64,000 nt of DNA from Natrinema salsiterrestre (GCF_029502005.1 NZ_JAMQOT010000001.1:310001-374000); one strand, 5' to 3'; numbered from the stretch's first letter, positions 33,609 to 43,499 are shown. Program-made: numbers and translations. The notes: generated from the letters alone by a model not told the origin.

Positions 33609-36091
33609 TGAGTGACCTCCCGCCGATGGATTCGGTCAAGCGCTGGCTGGTCACGACCAACCACAAGGACGTCGGCATTCTCTACATGGTGACCGCGATG
33701 TTCTTCCTGGTCTTCGGCGGCGTCCTCGCCCTGCTGTTCCGCGCTCACCTGTGGGAGGCCGGCGGCACGGGACTGCTGACGAACGACCAGTACTACCAGT
33801 CCGTCAGTACCCACGGCCTGATAATGGTGTTCTGGTTCCTCTCACCGATCGCAACCGGGTTCGCGAACTACTTCGTCCCACTCCAGATCGGGGCGAAAGA
33901 TCTCGCGTTCCCCCGACTGAACGCCTTGAGTTACTGGTTCTACCTGTTCTCGGGCATCCTCCTCGGGATCTCGTTCTTCCAGGGCGGGTCGTTCTCGGGC
34001 GGCTGGACGATGTATGCCCCGCTGAACGTTCCCACGTATACGCCCGCGATGCAGGCGACGACGGGCGGTAACGCGACAATCCTCGCGTTGACCCTGTTCA
34101 CAATCTCGATTACGGTCGGGACGGTAAACTTCCTTACCACGATGCACCGCTCCCGTGCGGAGGGGCTCGGCCTGTGGAACCTACCGATGTTCTCCTGGTC
34201 GTGGCTCCTGACCGTCTGGATGATGCTGTTCGCCTTCGCGGCGCTGCTGGCAGCACTCCTCTTGCTCTCGGTCGACCGACTGTTCCTCACGCAGTACTTC
34301 GCGACCGACCAGGGCTCGAGCCTATTGTGGGCGCACATCTTCTGGTTCTTCGGCCATCCGGAGGTCTACATCGTCTTCTTCCCCGCACTGGGGATCATGT
34401 TCGAGACGTTCCAGACCTTCTGTGGCCGGCGGCTCGTCGGTCGGAAGTGGGTCATCATCGCGATGGTCCTGGTGGCAGTCCAGTCGTTCCTCGTCTGGAT
34501 GCACCACATGTTCCTGTCGGCGATCAACCTCCCGATCAAGACGCTGTTCATGGCGACGACGATCGGAATCTCGTTGCCCTTCGACCTGATGGTCTTCGCA
34601 CTGATCTACACGATGGTCAAGGGCCGCGTCCGGTTTACGACGCCGTTCCTGTTCTCGCTCGGTGCGCTGGTGCTGTTCATCATCGGCGGGATCACCGGCG
34701 TCTTCCTCGGTGCGGTCGTCCTCGACTACGAGTTCCGTGGCACTTACTGGGTCGTCGCCCACTTCCACTACGTCATGGTCTCGGGCGTCACCGCGCTGGT
34801 CGGAGGCATCTACTACTGGTGGCCGAAAATCACCGGGAAGATGTACTCCGAACGACTCGGCAAGCTCAACTTCGCGGTCTACTTCGTCGGGTTCAACCTG
34901 CTGTACTTCCCGATGTTCATGGCCTGGGAGACGCCGCGGCGCGTCTTCCACTTCGCCGAGAGCGCAGAGATCTACCACCAGCTGGCGACAGTCGGAGCGT
35001 TCGTCTTCGGCGCGTCCTTCCTGATCATGTTCTTCACGCTCGGGAAGAGTCTGCTCTCGGGCCCCGACGCACCCGACAACCCGTGGACGTACTCGCGAAC
35101 GGCCGAGTGGGCGATCCCCTCGCCGCCGCCGCTCGAGAACTGGCCGGACCGACCGAGCTACGCCAGCGGCAAACTCGAGTTCGTCAACGACGCCGCGACC
35201 GCGACCGACGGCGGCGTCGCACAGGAAGCCACCGACACGGCGGCCGCGAGTCACGAGGAGGAACACGCCGACCACGCCAGTATCTGGCCGTTCGGCATCG
35301 GCGTCGCGGCATTCACGTTCTTCCTCGGACTGAGCGGCATCACGCCGTACGTCTTCTCGTTCGTCGAGTCCAACATCGCGAGTGACGTCGGAACCTTCGT
35401 CACGCTGGACTCGGCGCCCGAACAGAGTATCGTCTATCCGATCCTGCTGGCAGTCGGGATCGGCCTCCTCGGGATCACGCTGTTCCAGTTCGGTCGCGAA
35501 CAGTTCGATGCCCCCGAGATGGCCGTCGCCGAGCAGTGGCCGTTCGGCGGTGTCAGCAACGAGAAGCTGGGCGTCTGGTTCTTCCTGGCCTCGGACGTCG
35601 TCGTCTTCGGTGCCGCGATCGGCGCGTACGTGTTCATGCGCATCCACATGGGCTGGGGTGACTGGCACCTCGATACCATCACTCAGGCCGGCCTGTTCAA
35701 CACGTACGTCCTGATCACGTCGAGTTTCACCGTCATCCTCGCACACGTGATGGCCGAACGCGGGAACAAGAAGGGACTGCTCGCGATGCTCAGTACGACC
35801 GTCCTGCTCGGACTCGTGTTCATGGGCGTCAAGGCATTCGAGTACAACACCAAGTTCTCCCACGGTGACTACTGGTTCAGCGGGATCGAATACTCGCTGT
35901 ACTTCGTGACGACCGGCCTGCACGCGCTGCACGTCATCCTCGGCCTGCTCGTCGCCCTGTTCATGATCTACCGGGTCGTGAGCATCGACGCCTACCTCGA
36001 GGACCACATGCCGGTGGAGTACTTCGGTCTCTACTGGCACTTCGTCGACATCGTGTGGGTGTTCCTGTTCCCACTGTTCTACCTGATGTAG
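33608..36091 (+). CDS. coxA: Heme-copper oxidase subunit I fused to subunit III
   Basis: 827 residues. Residues 1-520 are subunit I with 12 helices: low-spin heme ligands H69 (STHGLIM) and H387, and the binuclear centre H250 with cross-linked Y254 (GHPEVY), H299/H300 and H385 (HFHYVM). After a linker with acidic, low-complexity sequence (about 500-550), residues 555-827 carry seven helices of subunit III (FFLASDVVVFGAAIGAYVF; the last with WHFVDIVWVFLF). It reduces oxygen to water and pumps protons in the membrane. A coxA-coxC fusion is known in other prokaryotes. Confidence 0.95.
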   Translation: MSDLPPMDSVKRWLVTTNHKDVGILYMVTAMFFLVFGGVLALLFRAHLWEAGGTGLLTNDQYYQSVSTHGLIMVFWFLSPIATGFANYFVPLQIGAKDLAFPRLNALSYWFYLFSGILLGISFFQGGSFSGGWTMYAPLNVPTYTPAMQATTGGNATILALTLFTISITVGTVNFLTTMHRSRAEGLGLWNLPMFSWSWLLTVWMMLFAFAALLAALLLLSVDRLFLTQYFATDQGSSLLWAHIFWFFGHPEVYIVFFPALGIMFETFQTFCGRRLVGRKWVIIAMVLVAVQSFLVWMHHMFLSAINLPIKTLFMATTIGISLPFDLMVFALIYTMVKGRVRFTTPFLFSLGALVLFIIGGITGVFLGAVVLDYEFRGTYWVVAHFHYVMVSGVTALVGGIYYWWPKITGKMYSERLGKLNFAVYFVGFNLLYFPMFMAWETPRRVFHFAESAEIYHQLATVGAFVFGASFLIMFFTLGKSLLSGPDAPDNPWTYSRTAEWAIPSPPPLENWPDRPSYASGKLEFVNDAATATDGGVAQEATDTAAASHEEEHADHASIWPFGIGVAAFTFFLGLSGITPYVFSFVESNIASDVGTFVTLDSAPEQSIVYPILLAVGIGLLGITLFQFGREQFDAPEMAVAEQWPFGGVSNEKLGVWFFLASDVVVFGAAIGAYVFMRIHMGWGDWHLDTITQAGLFNTYVLITSSFTVILAHVMAERGNKKGLLAMLSTTVLLGLVFMGVKAFEYNTKFSHGDYWFSGIEYSLYFVTTGLHALHVILGLLVALFMIYRVVSIDAYLEDHMPVEYFGLYWHFVDIVWVFLFPLFYLM

Positions 36092-36487
36092 CGGATCGCC
36101 GCTACACGGGTTTCGGCGTCTAACGGCTGTCAGATTCGGTTTCTCGATTCTCGACTCGATACCAACTGAGAGGCGATAGTAGTCACTGCACGTCGATGCA
36201 CGCCCGATCGTCCGACAGCTCTGTGCGATCAACGAGTGAATAGTTGCAGTGACTACTCCAACGGACCCTTCGCTGGGACCCCGGTCCGACTGCGACGGGC
36301 GGATGCGATACTGACAGTTCCTGCGGTCGTCGGCTCCCGGACTGTCGCTCGAGTAACGACTGGGACTGTCCCCGACCGCGTGCTCGACGGAACACTCGAG
36401 TCACCGAAGCGTTCGATGACCGCGTAGTCGGCGGCCGTTCGTCGACGCGTATCGACCGGGTCGTCCTCGCGGAGCGGCCTCGAGACG
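36092..36487. other. Gap with 13-bp inverted repeat
   Basis: 396 bp between convergent coxA and the subtilase gene, no gene seen. A perfect 13-bp inverted repeat, AGTAGTCACTGCA (36178-36190) and TGCAGTGACTACT (36245-36257), encloses 54 bp. It may be a small transposable remnant or a strong 3'-end hairpin. Confidence 0.5.
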
Positions 36488-38134
36488 TCACCGGCGGCCG
36501 GTCCGACGACGTGCAATGGCAGTGAGGAAGACGCCGAGGACGAGGGCACCGACGGCGAACAGGGGTTGCGAACGGAATCCGGATCCGTCGGTCCGGTCGG
36601 CAGTCGCGTTCGAGTCGTTGGCCATCGTCGACTCGACGCCGCCGCGAGCCTCGACGAGCGCGTCGGCGGTGGCTTCGGCGTCGACGATACCGTGTCCATA
36701 CCGGCTGTCGATCGTCGCACCATCGCTCTCGTCGACTGTCGCGTTGCTGCCGGGGACGTAGCTCTCCGGCACGCGAGCCGTCCCGGTAAGCGCGAGTTCG
36801 ATTTCCTCGGGTGTCGCATCGGGTTCGATCGACACGAGGAGCGCGATCGTTCCGGAGACGTGTGGCGCGGCCATCGATGTTCCCGGCATCGCCATGTACC
36901 CGCCCGGAACGGCGCTGACGACCGCGACGCCGGGTGCGACGACGTCGGGAACGATGTACGATTGCGGTGCGTTCCAGTCGTCCGGTGCACCGACCCACTC
37001 CGCTCGATCGAGCCGTTGTCCCCCGGAAAACGAGGGAACGGTCCCGTTTCCGTCGATCGCGCCGACGCTGATCGTCTCGTAGACGTTCCCGGGCGAACCG
37101 GAGGTCTCCGGACCCTCGTTCCCGATGGCCCCGACGACGATCGACCCGCTGTCCCGCGCGTTTCTAACTGGATCGATAAACGGTGCGAGCGTCCCGGTTA
37201 CACCGAGGCTCATGCTGATCACGTCGGCGTCCTCCCGAACGGCCCACTCCATGCCAGCGACGACCTGGGCGAACGAGCCGCTCGTATCGCTCAAGACGAG
37301 TCCGTGGAGCAACTCCGCTTCTGGCGCGACGCCGATCGCGGTGCCGGTCGTCGCCCCGCCCGCGACCGTCCCGCTGACGTGCGTCCCGTGAGAGCCCGTA
37401 TCGTGAGGCGTCGATCCCGCGACGCGGCCACCGGTCGCATCGAACTCCGCCCAGCCGCCGGGATAGGTCGGATCCGACGGATCGTCGGTCGCCAGCTCGA
37501 TGTCCGGATGACTCGCGTCGACGCCGGTGTCGAGAACCGCAACACGGGCCCCCTCCCCCTGCGTATCGTAGGCGTCCCAGACGGCGGGCGCGTTCACCTG
37601 GGCGAGTCCGGCCGTCGTTCGGCGGGCGTTTGCTGTCGGAGCGGTCGATCCCGACGCCGCCGCGTTGACGCCGGCCGGCTGATCGGGAACGGACACCGCG
37701 AAGTTCTCGTGGACGGCCTCGACCGCGCCGAACCGTTCGAAGACCTCGTAGTCGACGGCGTCCGTATCGACGTCGATCAGGACGGCGTTGGTCAGCCAGA
37801 ACGTCTCCTCGGCCTGCAGTCCGTTCCGCTCCCGTACGTACTCGAGCAGCGGGTCCTGTGTCGAGTCGGCGTGATTCTCCAGTCGACGTTCCGTCGCGGC
37901 CTCGCTCGCCGTTTCGGGGACGGTCGCTTCCGCGAGCCGAACGACGACCTCGACGGTCGTCCCGTTGGTGGGGAGATCCTCGTCGATGACGATCGAATCG
38001 TCAGCGGGTTCGGAAGCAGCGTCGGTAGCAAAGGATGCTCCGAGTGCGACCGGACCGAAAACGGATGCGACCACCAGGCAGGCGACGACGGCGAAGACGG
38101 AGAGGCATACCCTACCCGAGCGACCGGAGGCCAT
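36488..38134 (-). CDS. Secreted, membrane-anchored subtilisin-like serine protease
   Basis: 548 residues. Signal peptide at about 1-33, propeptide (about 50-150, including VEVVVRLAEATVP and FGAVEAVHENFAVSVP), then the S8 catalytic domain. The triad is D202 (AVLDTGVD), H249 (GSHGTHVSG) and S420 (GTSMAAPHVSG), with oxyanion N339. A Ser/Asn-rich stalk and C-terminal helix plus RRRTGRR anchor it to the outer face of the membrane. It resembles halolysins but lacks their large C-terminal extension. It separates the two parts of the oxidase gene cluster. Confidence 0.94.
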   Translation of the reverse strand: MASGRSGRVCLSVFAVVACLVVASVFGPVALGASFATDAASEPADDSIVIDEDLPTNGTTVEVVVRLAEATVPETASEAATERRLENHADSTQDPLLEYVRERNGLQAEETFWLTNAVLIDVDTDAVDYEVFERFGAVEAVHENFAVSVPDQPAGVNAAASGSTAPTANARRTTAGLAQVNAPAVWDAYDTQGEGARVAVLDTGVDASHPDIELATDDPSDPTYPGGWAEFDATGGRVAGSTPHDTGSHGTHVSGTVAGGATTGTAIGVAPEAELLHGLVLSDTSGSFAQVVAGMEWAVREDADVISMSLGVTGTLAPFIDPVRNARDSGSIVVGAIGNEGPETSGSPGNVYETISVGAIDGNGTVPSFSGGQRLDRAEWVGAPDDWNAPQSYIVPDVVAPGVAVVSAVPGGYMAMPGTSMAAPHVSGTIALLVSIEPDATPEEIELALTGTARVPESYVPGSNATVDESDGATIDSRYGHGIVDAEATADALVEARGGVESTMANDSNATADRTDGSGFRSQPLFAVGALVLGVFLTAIARRRTGRR

Positions 38135-38276
38135 GATACCAGTACTGGGTAGTCACCGAACAAAGAGATTCTGGAGTGCGAACCGATCGAGTATCGGCGC
38201 TCCGAGACGAGTCACGCACTATCCGAGCAGACGTTCGATCGACCGTGACCCGGCGTTGTTAGTAGCCCCGACCGAC

Positions 38277-38567
38277 TCACTGTCCCGCCCAGACCAGCGC
38301 ATAGATGAACGTAAACAGGAAGTACACGAGGAATACCGAGATGGCCGCTTTGAAGTGGAACGTAAAGAGGTCGTACTCTTCGTCGTCGCGTTCGTCCTCG
38401 AACGCGTCTCGTTCGCCCTCCGAACACTCCTCGGTGTGGTCGACGCCGATGTGAAACGTGGCGTATCGCTCGGCTCGGAACGGCCGGCCACAGTACGGAC
38501 AGGTCGCGCCGGGCGCTTCGTCCGCGGGCACCTGATACTCTCGCTCGAGCGCTCGATCGGTCGCCAT
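38277..38567 (-). CDS. Zinc-finger protein with C-terminal membrane helix
   Basis: 96 residues. An N-terminal C2H2-like finger (CPYCGRPF with C23 and C26, then FHIGVDH) is followed by an acidic helix and one membrane segment (about 72-94, AISVFLVYFLFTFIYALVW). This architecture fits a haloarchaeal family I know as DUF7410, often placed near terminal-oxidase genes, though I could not verify the family. It may act in oxidase assembly. Confidence 0.7.
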   Translation of the reverse strand: MATDRALEREYQVPADEAPGATCPYCGRPFRAERYATFHIGVDHTEECSEGERDAFEDERDDEEYDLFTFHFKAAISVFLVYFLFTFIYALVWAGQ

Positions 38568-38682
38568 TCGGTCGACCGTTGTGGCGGCGCGAGGAAGTGT
38601 TTGCCGGTTCGATACCTCGCGGGCGGGGCGGAAATCGGTCGTCCGGAGCCGTCGAATTGACGAGGACTGCGCGACTGAAGTC

Positions 38683-40110
38683 TCAGCCCGGAACGTACGG
38701 CGGACTCATCGATCCTTGCGAGACGAGATAGAGGCTCACCATCGTGAAGAAGACCATGACGACGATGAGCGGGTACTGACTCCTGATCGCCTGTAGCTTG
38801 CCGGGGAACAGATCGAAGGAGACGGTGTGTGCGACCCACACCGCGAGGGCGTGGCCCAGCAGGATGGCGGCGATCTCGACGAAGCCGAACCAGCCGGGCA
38901 AGGCGTATCGAGTCGGGTTCGGCGGCGGGCTCAACGGCATCGCCAGACTGTCGATCAGTGACGGCCACAGCGAGAGTCCGAACCCGAGATAGTGTGCCAG
39001 GTGGTAGCCGGCCGCGATGGCGAGCAGCGGTGCGGCGAGTCTGAGCCCGAGATACTGCCGCGAGAGGTAGGTCTCGGCTCGCTCGCGGGTGCGATCGATG
39101 GCGACCCAGTAGACCTTCCAGAACAGACCGAAGCCGCCGACGAGCAGGCCCAGATAGACGAGCGCCGGCGGTACTCCGATTCCGACCAGCGCTTCGATCG
39201 TTCGGACGCCGATCGGCGTGACGATGAACCCGCTGTAAGTCAGCTCCCAGACCAGGGCGAGCACGAACGCCACGAGGGAGTTGTCGGTGACGAGATCGGC
39301 CTCGCTCAACCGTGACCCCGGGAATCGCAGCTCGAACCCGTCTTCGGTCCGCTGAATCGGTGCGACGGCCCCGTAGAGCCGGAACCACAGCGAGAGCGGG
39401 TCACCGCGACGAAACCAGACCTCGGGTGAATACACGACCGCGCTCGAGATCGTGAACGCCGAGTACAGCGCGAGCACCGCCACCAGCGCCCGCGGTGACG
39501 AGGTCAGGGGAGCCATGACCTCGAGCCAGACGAACGTCAACAGCGCGACGACGGCTGGCCAGGAGCCGAAGGACGACGGATAGGATTCGTAGCCGTTCGG
39601 CAGCGCCGACGCGATCCGCCGCCAGGGGTTGAGCGCCGGCCACGGGTTCCCGACGGTGTACGCCGCGATCGTCAACAGCGACCGACCGCCGACGAAGGTC
39701 AGCAGAACCGTCGCACTGACCAGTCCGATGTCGGGTCCGGAAACGCCAGCGATGAAGAGCACCGCGAGCCCGAGCACGCCCGCAGCGCCGAGCAGGAGCG
39801 AGCCGGCGGAGAGCAATCGCTCGAGCGGTGGCTCGAGCGCGCGATCGTGGTAGGACCCGATCACGTCTCGGTCGGTCACCAGCATCGTCAGCAGCGCCGA
39901 GGCTCCGACGGCACCGCCGCCCGTCGCGAGGTAGAGCCACGTCGGAACGCTCACATCGGTGCCGCCAGTGAGGCCAGCGGCGACGTTACTCGCGGCGACA
40001 ATGCCCCCACTCGTCCCGAGAACCGCTACTGCGAGGGCCACCACGATACTGGCCCGGCGAGCGAGAGCCGACCGTTCACTCATTGTCGGAGATTCGGACT
40101 CGTGATGCAT
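38683..40110 (-). CDS. Polytopic membrane protein near oxidase genes
   Basis: 475 residues with about twelve membrane segments. Notable stretches are NPWPALNPWRRIASALP in a loop, FGSWPAVVALLTFVWLEV, and a C-terminal AAGYHLAHYLGF and FFTMVSLYLVSQGS. Several conserved-looking His residues lie near helix ends. I do not recognise a named family; its position beside subunit IV suggests a role in respiratory-complex assembly or electron transport. The first Met (40110) is used; the second in-frame ATG at 40083 is equally possible. Confidence 0.6.
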   Translation of the reverse strand: MHHESESPTMSERSALARRASIVVALAVAVLGTSGGIVAASNVAAGLTGGTDVSVPTWLYLATGGGAVGASALLTMLVTDRDVIGSYHDRALEPPLERLLSAGSLLLGAAGVLGLAVLFIAGVSGPDIGLVSATVLLTFVGGRSLLTIAAYTVGNPWPALNPWRRIASALPNGYESYPSSFGSWPAVVALLTFVWLEVMAPLTSSPRALVAVLALYSAFTISSAVVYSPEVWFRRGDPLSLWFRLYGAVAPIQRTEDGFELRFPGSRLSEADLVTDNSLVAFVLALVWELTYSGFIVTPIGVRTIEALVGIGVPPALVYLGLLVGGFGLFWKVYWVAIDRTRERAETYLSRQYLGLRLAAPLLAIAAGYHLAHYLGFGLSLWPSLIDSLAMPLSPPPNPTRYALPGWFGFVEIAAILLGHALAVWVAHTVSFDLFPGKLQAIRSQYPLIVVMVFFTMVSLYLVSQGSMSPPYVPG

Positions 40111-40161
40111 CTACGTGTCGCTTCGACGGCACCCTGTCGCGGAACGATCGTATGAGGAAGG

Positions 40162-40169
40162 TATAAGTA
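40162..40169 (+). promoter_or_regulatory. TATA box of oxidase subunit IV gene
   Basis: TATAAGTA lies 24-31 nt ahead of the ATG at 40193, a spacing that implies a leaderless transcript. Confidence 0.55.
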
Positions 40170-40192
40170 TCCGTCACCCACATTCCCCACTA

Positions 40193-40459
40193 ATGGCGAG
40201 CATTCGGACCTACGCCCTCATTTACGTGGCACTGATGGTGTTAGCGACGGGGAAGTTCGTTTTCTTCCACTATCCCGAGATCTTCAGCTATCAGGTGGCG
40301 ATCGGCGGCACGATGATCCTCGCGGCGATCAAGGTATCCCTGATCGCCGGCTACTTCCAGCACCTGAAACACGAGCCGCGGTCGATCACCTACCTGATGC
40401 TCACCGCGGCGTTCATGGTGTTCCTGCTCACCCTCGCAGCGGGCTACTCGATTCAGTAA
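40193..40459 (+). CDS. Cytochrome c oxidase subunit IV family protein
   Basis: 88 residues with three membrane helices (about 6-26, 35-55 and 64-86). The core VAIGGTMILAAIKVSLIAGYFQHLKHE is the family's signature of a helix ending in a lysine and the YFQHLKHE turn (quoted in two parts: VAIGGTMILAAIKVS, then YFQHLKHE). It is a small accessory subunit stabilising subunits I and III. It is separated from coxB-coxA by the protease and two membrane proteins. Confidence 0.88.
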   Translation: MASIRTYALIYVALMVLATGKFVFFHYPEIFSYQVAIGGTMILAAIKVSLIAGYFQHLKHEPRSITYLMLTAAFMVFLLTLAAGYSIQ

Positions 40460-41073
40460 GCCGTTCTGCTGCTCTCGCCGTTTCAACGAAAATCGATCCC
40501 TCTTCTCACTGTTCTCCTCTAGATCTCTTCCGTCGGTAGGAGTTCGAACAGCAGTCACCGTGCGCTCGTACTCGTCCGCCCCCTCTAACACGATTGCCGT
40601 GACCGTTCGTCGCTCAGTGCGACGCTGCGGATCCGCGCCGCCGTACCGCGTAGCGGTTCTATCTATCGGCCTCGAGACCCTCGAAGAGTAGCGCTGGCAG
40701 CGATCGGTCCAGCCGCGGGCAACCCATCTTTCCCACTGGTTTCGGGGAGCGTTACGAGCGGACACACCGTCGGCGTCACTGGGGAGAGGGGCTATCCGAA
40801 CGAACACGCGGACGGACCGGCCGGACGCGATACGGGGGCGGCGGATCGGTGGAGAGCTGACGGTCCGATTGTGGCGGTCGATGGTGGTCAGCACGATTCG
40901 AGGTCGGAGGGAGGGATTCAGAACGAACCATCAGACGGCTGGTCGAGGACGCCGGAGCCGCACCTGGTCGAGGATTGGTCGGGCGCGTCGCTGACGGACG
41001 AGTAGGCACCGTCGGAGAACAGCGAGAAACGGGAGTCGATGGATCGAAGAACGGGAAGCGATAGCGAGCGTCG
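40460..41073. other. 614-bp intergenic region before secY end
   Basis: No gene supported on either strand: the open frames are short, Arg-rich and lack any haloarchaeal acidic bias. Many short imperfect inverted repeats are present but none stands out. Confidence 0.4.
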
Positions 41074-42537
41074 CTATTCCTTGCCGAACATGTCGCGCAT
41101 CATCGGATGCATCTCCATCATCTGCTCCTCGGCGATCTCCTCGTAGAGCTTGTACGTGATGGAGACGGCCAGCAGCAGGCCGGTTCCGCTCACACCGCCG
41201 ATGGTCCCGAGCATGTTCGCCCAGACGGCCAGCAGGCCGACCAGTGCGCCGCCGATGACGGTCACTTGCGGGATGTACCGCTCCATGACCTTCTCGATGA
41301 CGCCGACGTTCTGTCGGAAGCCGGGGATCTGCATCCCGGAGTTCTGGATCTGCTTCGCCGTCGATTCCGGACCCATGTCCGTCGTCTCGACCCAGAAGAT
41401 GGCGAAGATCGCACCGCCGATCACCATGAAGGTGAGGTCGATGCTGATCCGGATCAACACCTGCCACCACTCCTGGGAGACGCTCGCCGTCCACCACATC
41501 CAATCCTGGGGCGAGTAAATCGGAGCCACGTAGTAGAAGAACCCGCTACTGGGCTGTCCCTGACCCGTGTAGGTACCGAGCCAACCGGGCATGCTGGCCC
41601 ACTGGCTGTTCAGGATCTGCCCCATGAACTGGACGTTCGCCTGCACTGCGCGAACGAGGATCATCGGCAGGACGCTCGCGTAGATGAGCTTCACGGGGAA
41701 GCGACCGCGGGCACCCTTGACCCTGGCGTGGCTCAATGGAATCTCGACGCGGACCGATTCCGCGTAGACGACGATCCCGAAGATCAGGATCGTCGTTAGC
41801 AGGGCGATGATGTGGCCATCGCCGACCAACAACGTCTGGAGACCGGCACCCGAGGCGATCGACCCGACGTCGACCTGTCCCGTCAGGATGCGGTACCAGT
41901 CGAAGAAGAACCCGCCCTGAGCGGGCTGGATGAACCCGGTCACCAGTCGCTGGCTCACACCGGCGATGATGAACAGGCCGATCCCGCTACCGACGCCCCA
42001 CTTGCTGACGACCTCGTCCATGTAGAGGATGAGGATCCCGCCGATGAACACCTGAACGAACATCAGGCTCTGGATCTGCGTCTGTCCGAGGGTGAATCCC
42101 CCGAGTTGTAGCGACTGCTGGGCTGGCAGGAAGCCGCCGGCGAACACCATCGGGAGCCCGGTCAGTATCGTCATCAGGACGACCAGCAGCTTCTGGAGGC
42201 CCTGATAGAGGACCTGATCCCGCGGATCGTCCGTGTCGAGTCCGAGCAGGTTCGCACCGCCAAGCAGTTGCAAGACGATGCTCGCGGTGACGATCGGTCC
42301 GATACCGACCTGCAAGATCGACCCCTGAGAGCCGGCGAGGATCGCACGGAACTGACCGAAGAGGTCGTTTGCCTGCCCGGTCTGAATGCCGAACAGGCTG
42401 ATGTTCGTCAGGAAGAAATACAACATGAGGATGCCGGCCGTCCACATCAGCTTGCGCTTGAAGGGGACGTGCCCCTCCGGACGGCGCACTGCTGGCATCC
42501 GCGTTAGGACCGGTTCAGCGGCTTCCTTCCATCCCAT
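41074..42537 (-). CDS. secY: Preprotein translocase subunit SecY
   Basis: 487 residues with ten membrane helices; forms the channel for export and membrane insertion with SecE and SecG/Sec61-beta. Recognisable parts are the N-terminal VPFKRKLMWTAGILMLYF, the plug region after helix 1 (FGIQTGQANDLF), the cytoplasmic loop ESVRVEIPLSHARVKGARGR that docks the ribosome, and PGFRQNVGVIEKVMERYIP. It ends the ribosomal super-operon, 3 bp after rpl15, as usual in archaea. Confidence 0.97.
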   Translation of the reverse strand: MGWKEAAEPVLTRMPAVRRPEGHVPFKRKLMWTAGILMLYFFLTNISLFGIQTGQANDLFGQFRAILAGSQGSILQVGIGPIVTASIVLQLLGGANLLGLDTDDPRDQVLYQGLQKLLVVLMTILTGLPMVFAGGFLPAQQSLQLGGFTLGQTQIQSLMFVQVFIGGILILYMDEVVSKWGVGSGIGLFIIAGVSQRLVTGFIQPAQGGFFFDWYRILTGQVDVGSIASGAGLQTLLVGDGHIIALLTTILIFGIVVYAESVRVEIPLSHARVKGARGRFPVKLIYASVLPMILVRAVQANVQFMGQILNSQWASMPGWLGTYTGQGQPSSGFFYYVAPIYSPQDWMWWTASVSQEWWQVLIRISIDLTFMVIGGAIFAIFWVETTDMGPESTAKQIQNSGMQIPGFRQNVGVIEKVMERYIPQVTVIGGALVGLLAVWANMLGTIGGVSGTGLLLAVSITYKLYEEIAEEQMMEMHPMMRDMFGKE

Positions 42538-42540
42538 ATG

Positions 42541-43029
42541 TTATTCCTCGTTCTGTTCGGGTTCGGCGTCAGCCTCGTCGTCCTCCTGGCCTCGCTCCGA
42601 AACGACTGCCTCGCCGCCGGCAGCCTCGAGCTTCTCCTCGGCCGCATCCGAGAAGGCGTCCGCCGTGATCTCGAGCGTGTTCCGGACCTGACCGGAGCCG
42701 AGAACTTTGACGACGTCGACTTCGTGTCCGTCCTCGACGACGTCGCGTGCGTCGAGTCGGTAGCCGTCGTCCGTCTCCTCGGCGAGGTCCTCGGCGACGT
42801 AGAGGATCGCGTCCTCGTCGAGCTTCTGGACGTCGATTTCCGCGACATCCTCTCGGATGTCGTGGGGTCGCTTGAAGCCGTGTTTGCCCTTCGGTTCGTA
42901 GTTGTGGAACTCGTGTTTGCTGCGCCCGGCACGGCCGCGGCCACCGCGGTGGCCCGCACCGCGTCGGTTCTTGTGGGAACCGCCGCTGTGGGTTCGCGAT
43001 CCGCGCTGGCGTCGTTTTTTGCTCGTCAT
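42541..43029 (-). CDS. rpl15: 50S ribosomal protein uL15
   Basis: 162 residues. The basic N-terminus SKKRRQRGSRTHSGGSHKNRRGAGHRGGRG is the Gly/Arg-rich extension that threads into 23S rRNA (first 15 residues after Met: TSKKRRQRGSRTHSG). The acidic C-terminal half binds at the surface. It sits between rpl30 and secY. Confidence 0.97.
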   Translation of the reverse strand: MTSKKRRQRGSRTHSGGSHKNRRGAGHRGGRGRAGRSKHEFHNYEPKGKHGFKRPHDIREDVAEIDVQKLDEDAILYVAEDLAEETDDGYRLDARDVVEDGHEVDVVKVLGSGQVRNTLEITADAFSDAAEEKLEAAGGEAVVSERGQEDDEADAEPEQNEE

Positions 43030-43031
43030 GG

Positions 43032-43499
43032 TTATCGCATCGATTCTAGGAGGTCGTTAATCTCCCCTGTTGTATGCTTTCCGAGTTGGCCGCCCTCGAC
43101 GGTCGGCTTTTTGATCCCGTCGTGACCCCCCCGCGGTGGGTGGAGTCGAAGCGTCGGTGACAGTCCCTCGTCACGGAGCGTCGTCTCCTCGGCCAGGAGC
43201 GCCTCGGCGAGCTCGCCGAAGTCGTCGTACTCCGTGTTATCCGCGAGCCACTCCTCGTCGACGTCCGACTGGTCGCCCTCGAGGGGCTCCGCTCGCTTCG
43301 CGAGCAGGGTCTCGAGCACGTCGGCGTCGGGCTCTCCGACGGCGACGTAGTCGTTGACCTTCGCGATCATCCCCTCGTACGCGTCCGTTTCGGGGACGAG
43401 CGTACAGTGGTTGACGTTGTGGATGTTGAGCATCGACAGGGTGTCCTGTACGTCTTCCTGTCGGTTCACTTCGCCGCGGATCTGAACGATCGCCTTCAT
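43032..43499 (-). CDS. rpl30: 50S ribosomal protein uL30
   Basis: 155 residues, the long archaeal form. KAIVQIRGEVNRQEDVQDTL opens the ferredoxin-like fold and LHPPRGGHDGIKKP lies near the end. The ATG at 43499 overlaps the rps5 stop by one base (TGATG); a GTG directly before it is less likely. Confidence 0.96.
   Translation of the reverse strand: MKAIVQIRGEVNRQEDVQDTLSMLNIHNVNHCTLVPETDAYEGMIAKVNDYVAVGEPDADVLETLLAKRAEPLEGDQSDVDEEWLADNTEYDDFGELAEALLAEETTLRDEGLSPTLRLHPPRGGHDGIKKPTVEGGQLGKHTTGEINDLLESMR

Noticed and set aside
34322-36232. Long minus-strand frame opposite coxA
   Set aside because: Shadow of the heme-copper oxidase gene; His/Asp/Arg-rich with no domain, while coxA has a complete set of metal ligands.
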